This document shows positions 62,764-64,000 of a stretch of 64,000 bases of DNA, piece by piece. The notes beneath the pieces are model-generated. The model was not told where the DNA came from, made no database searches, and saw nothing but the letters and a program-made list of their open reading frames with translations. The DNA is from Clostridium kluyveri (lineage in GTDB: Bacteria; Bacillota; Clostridia; Clostridiales; Clostridiaceae), in NCBI RefSeq assembly GCF_001902295.1, contig NZ_CP018335.1, positions 1,798,001 to 1,862,000 of the forward strand. Direction: 5' to 3'. Numbering within the stretch: the stretch's first letter is position 1; each line of letters starts with the position of its first letter. The translations under genes were made by a program, and so were the position numbers.

Positions 62764-62804
62764 GCTGTCGGCAAGAATTTCAACAACAGCATTTTCATTT
62801 TTTG
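62764..62804 (+). terminator. Degraded copy of the copZ terminator
   Basis: GCTGTCG pairs imperfectly with CAACAGC, followed by ATTTTCATTTTTT. Confidence 0.5.
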
Positions 62805-62997
62805 TATATTAGAGCATTTGAAATATCATATATATAATGTTAATAAATTAAAAATATTATATAAAATATATATTTATTAATTAAATCCATTCGATAATTT
62901 AGTTGATATACACTTCAAACAAAGGTTTTTAAGCTGGCTTCTTAAGAACAAGGAAAGAAACCTAATAAAAAATGAAGTGATTTTTTGGAGGGTGATT

Positions 62998-63603
62998 ATG
63001 ACAGGAAAGACACATGCAGCGGTGGGACTTTGCGGAGCGGCGTTTTTATTAGTTCCTAAAACAAGTATAGAAACTTCTATTATAGGTTTGGGTTTTGTGG
63101 TATTGGGATCATATGCCACAGATGCAGATTTGAAAATGTCTAAAGCAGGCCATGTTATAAGTGATATTATACATATGGCTATTTTGTTGTTAGGATTATA
63201 TTTGGCGGATACATATCTGTTTCATTACAATGTTATAAATTTAATAAGTAAAAATATGCCCGGGCCGCTGAAAATAATAGGTATTATATTTATAATTGGC
63301 TCAATAGTTTTGGGAAGAATAACAGGTCATAGAAAATATATGCACAGCTTATTAGGCTTTATGACCATGACTATGGGAGTATGGCTCATTGCAGGGGAGT
63401 TTGCCGTTTGGTTTGCACTTGGATATGCACTGCATATGTTATTTGATTTATTAAATGAAAAGCCAGAATATCTATTATTTCCATTACCTGTGGGAGGTTT
63501 CTGCTTTTCACTGGTCAGTTCTAGAGGTGCGGCAAATACTATGATATCTATTATTAGTTATACTGCTTTTTTGTTTAAAATAGCATACATATGTATAACT
63601 TAA
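62998..63603 (+). CDS. YdjM-type membrane-bound metal-dependent hydrolase
   Basis: The 201-residue polytopic protein matches the YdjM/LexA-regulated inner membrane hydrolase family: MTGKTHAAVGLCGAAFL, SYATDADLK, GHRKYMHSLLGF and ALGYALHMLFDLLNEK. The conserved His and Asp residues suggest a metal site; the substrate is unknown. The start is ATG 62998, with GGAGGGTG 7 bases upstream. Confidence 0.85.
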   Translation: MTGKTHAAVGLCGAAFLLVPKTSIETSIIGLGFVVLGSYATDADLKMSKAGHVISDIIHMAILLLGLYLADTYLFHYNVINLISKNMPGPLKIIGIIFIIGSIVLGRITGHRKYMHSLLGFMTMTMGVWLIAGEFAVWFALGYALHMLFDLLNEKPEYLLFPLPVGGFCFSLVSSRGAANTMISIISYTAFLFKIAYICIT

Positions 63604-64000
63604 AACATTTTTATAAGCATTTTTAAACAGAACAGGCAGCTTACCTTGTGGGTCAGCTGTCTATTTTGTGTTTGTTTTTTGAAAGACAAAAGATTAGTAT
63701 TTTGTTATTAAGTGATTCAGAGGTTCAGGTGGAGTTTGCTATAGAGAAATGCTTATTTCTACCTTTGAAAAAATGAAGTATTAGTAATTCTGGCCTTCGG
63801 ATTAGAGTGAAATTATATCACTATATAACAAAATCATATCACTATATAACGCATAATTGTCTTTAAAATATAGTTGAAGTTTTGATAATATAAGGCATTA
63901 TAGCAATATCTAATTTTAAAGTTATATACACAGGGGCATATTGTTCTTGTACTTGTTATCCCATAAAATATGGATAGATAATAATTTTCATTTAATAATT
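63604..64000. other. Right-hand spacer with repeats, no gene seen
   Basis: It holds a weak hairpin (AGGCAGCT with AGCTGTCT, about 63634-63663), an inverted repeat B, and a tandem ATATCACTATATAAC pair (63815-63829 and 63836-63850). No gene is recognised before the window ends. Confidence 0.5.
63709..63770 (-). repeat. Dispersed hairpin repeat B, inverted and decayed copy
   Basis: AAGTGATTCAG, then AGGTTCAGGTGG and GCTTATTTCTACCT, correspond to the complement of the copy at 39899. The second arm is degraded. Confidence 0.5.

Larger units (their letters stand above)
62092..62800 (+). repeat. Duplicated YHS-SHOCT block, right copy
   Basis: This copy keeps the promoter, the first 80 codons of the YHS gene, the SHOCT gene and a copA-copZ-type terminator, but lacks the YHS domain and copA-copZ. 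The IS3 element lies 180 bases before it. Confidence 0.8.

Overview
The window looks like a chromosomal segment of a strictly anaerobic, spore-forming, low-GC Clostridium. The evidence is the AT-rich sequence and codon use, the many TTG/GTG starts behind strong GGAGG sites, sporulation genes (a Spo0E-like phosphatase, two SpoVB/MurJ-like flippases), clostridial ECF vitamin transporters and a bifurcating-type FixABCX electron-transfer flavoprotein. The species cannot be fixed from sequence alone; the acetogenic/solventogenic Clostridium sensu stricto group is my best guess (inference). I saw no tRNA, rRNA or CRISPR array.

Layout. 1-1.3 kb: decaying gene remnants (YjbR, DUF523, UvrD-type helicase tail). 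1.3-9.9 kb: a complete Kdp potassium locus, kdpD-kdpE, two micro-ORFs (one is KdpF), kdpA-kdpB-kdpC, with an unusual in-frame extension ahead of KdpC. 10-13.3 kb: stand-alone AICAR transformylase, an isochorismatase-fold hydrolase, and a FolT-type folate transporter behind a tetrahydrofolate riboswitch. 13.7-30.2 kb: ordinary clostridial genes (chemoreceptor, FtsA-like protein, M20 amidohydrolase, pseudouridine synthase, two convergent flippases, beta-propeller, zinc phospholipase C-like protein, B12/radical SAM protein, second ECF transporter, Spo0E-like, HprK, 5-formyl-THF cyclo-ligase). 30.3-32.1 kb: an apparently acquired MFS efflux pump between a broken MarR gene and a broken IS3-type transposase.

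33-48 kb is the most interesting part. A two-component system is followed by a leftward operon (polyprenyl diphosphate synthase, metal-binding FixH/YtkA-like protein, NapH/NosR-like Fe-S membrane protein, MenA, CPBP protease, MenG/UbiE). The divergent operon encodes EtfB-EtfA-FixC-FixX. A further leftward pair encodes ApbE and an Fe-S membrane protein carrying two FMN-binding domains. Together they read as a quinone-dependent, flavin-based membrane electron-transfer module, in a group usually regarded as quinone-free.

48-64 kb: an MFS transporter, a lipoyl synthase gene broken by a quasi-palindrome-type frameshift, an NlpC/P60 hydrolase, and a copper-type cluster (DUF2933-like, Cys-rich, YHS and SHOCT small proteins, CopA, CopZ). 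A second two-component system with a secreted repeat protein follows, then a complete IS3-family element, and a partial second copy of the YHS/SHOCT block. Twelve promoters between 33 and 62 kb share one architecture: two adjacent 11-bp direct repeats (consensus near CTTCATAAAAT CTACATAAAAT), exactly 5 bp, then a -10-like hexamer. They lie upstream of both two-component systems, both halves of the electron-transfer module, apbE and the copper/envelope genes, so much of the right half of the window appears to be one regulon.
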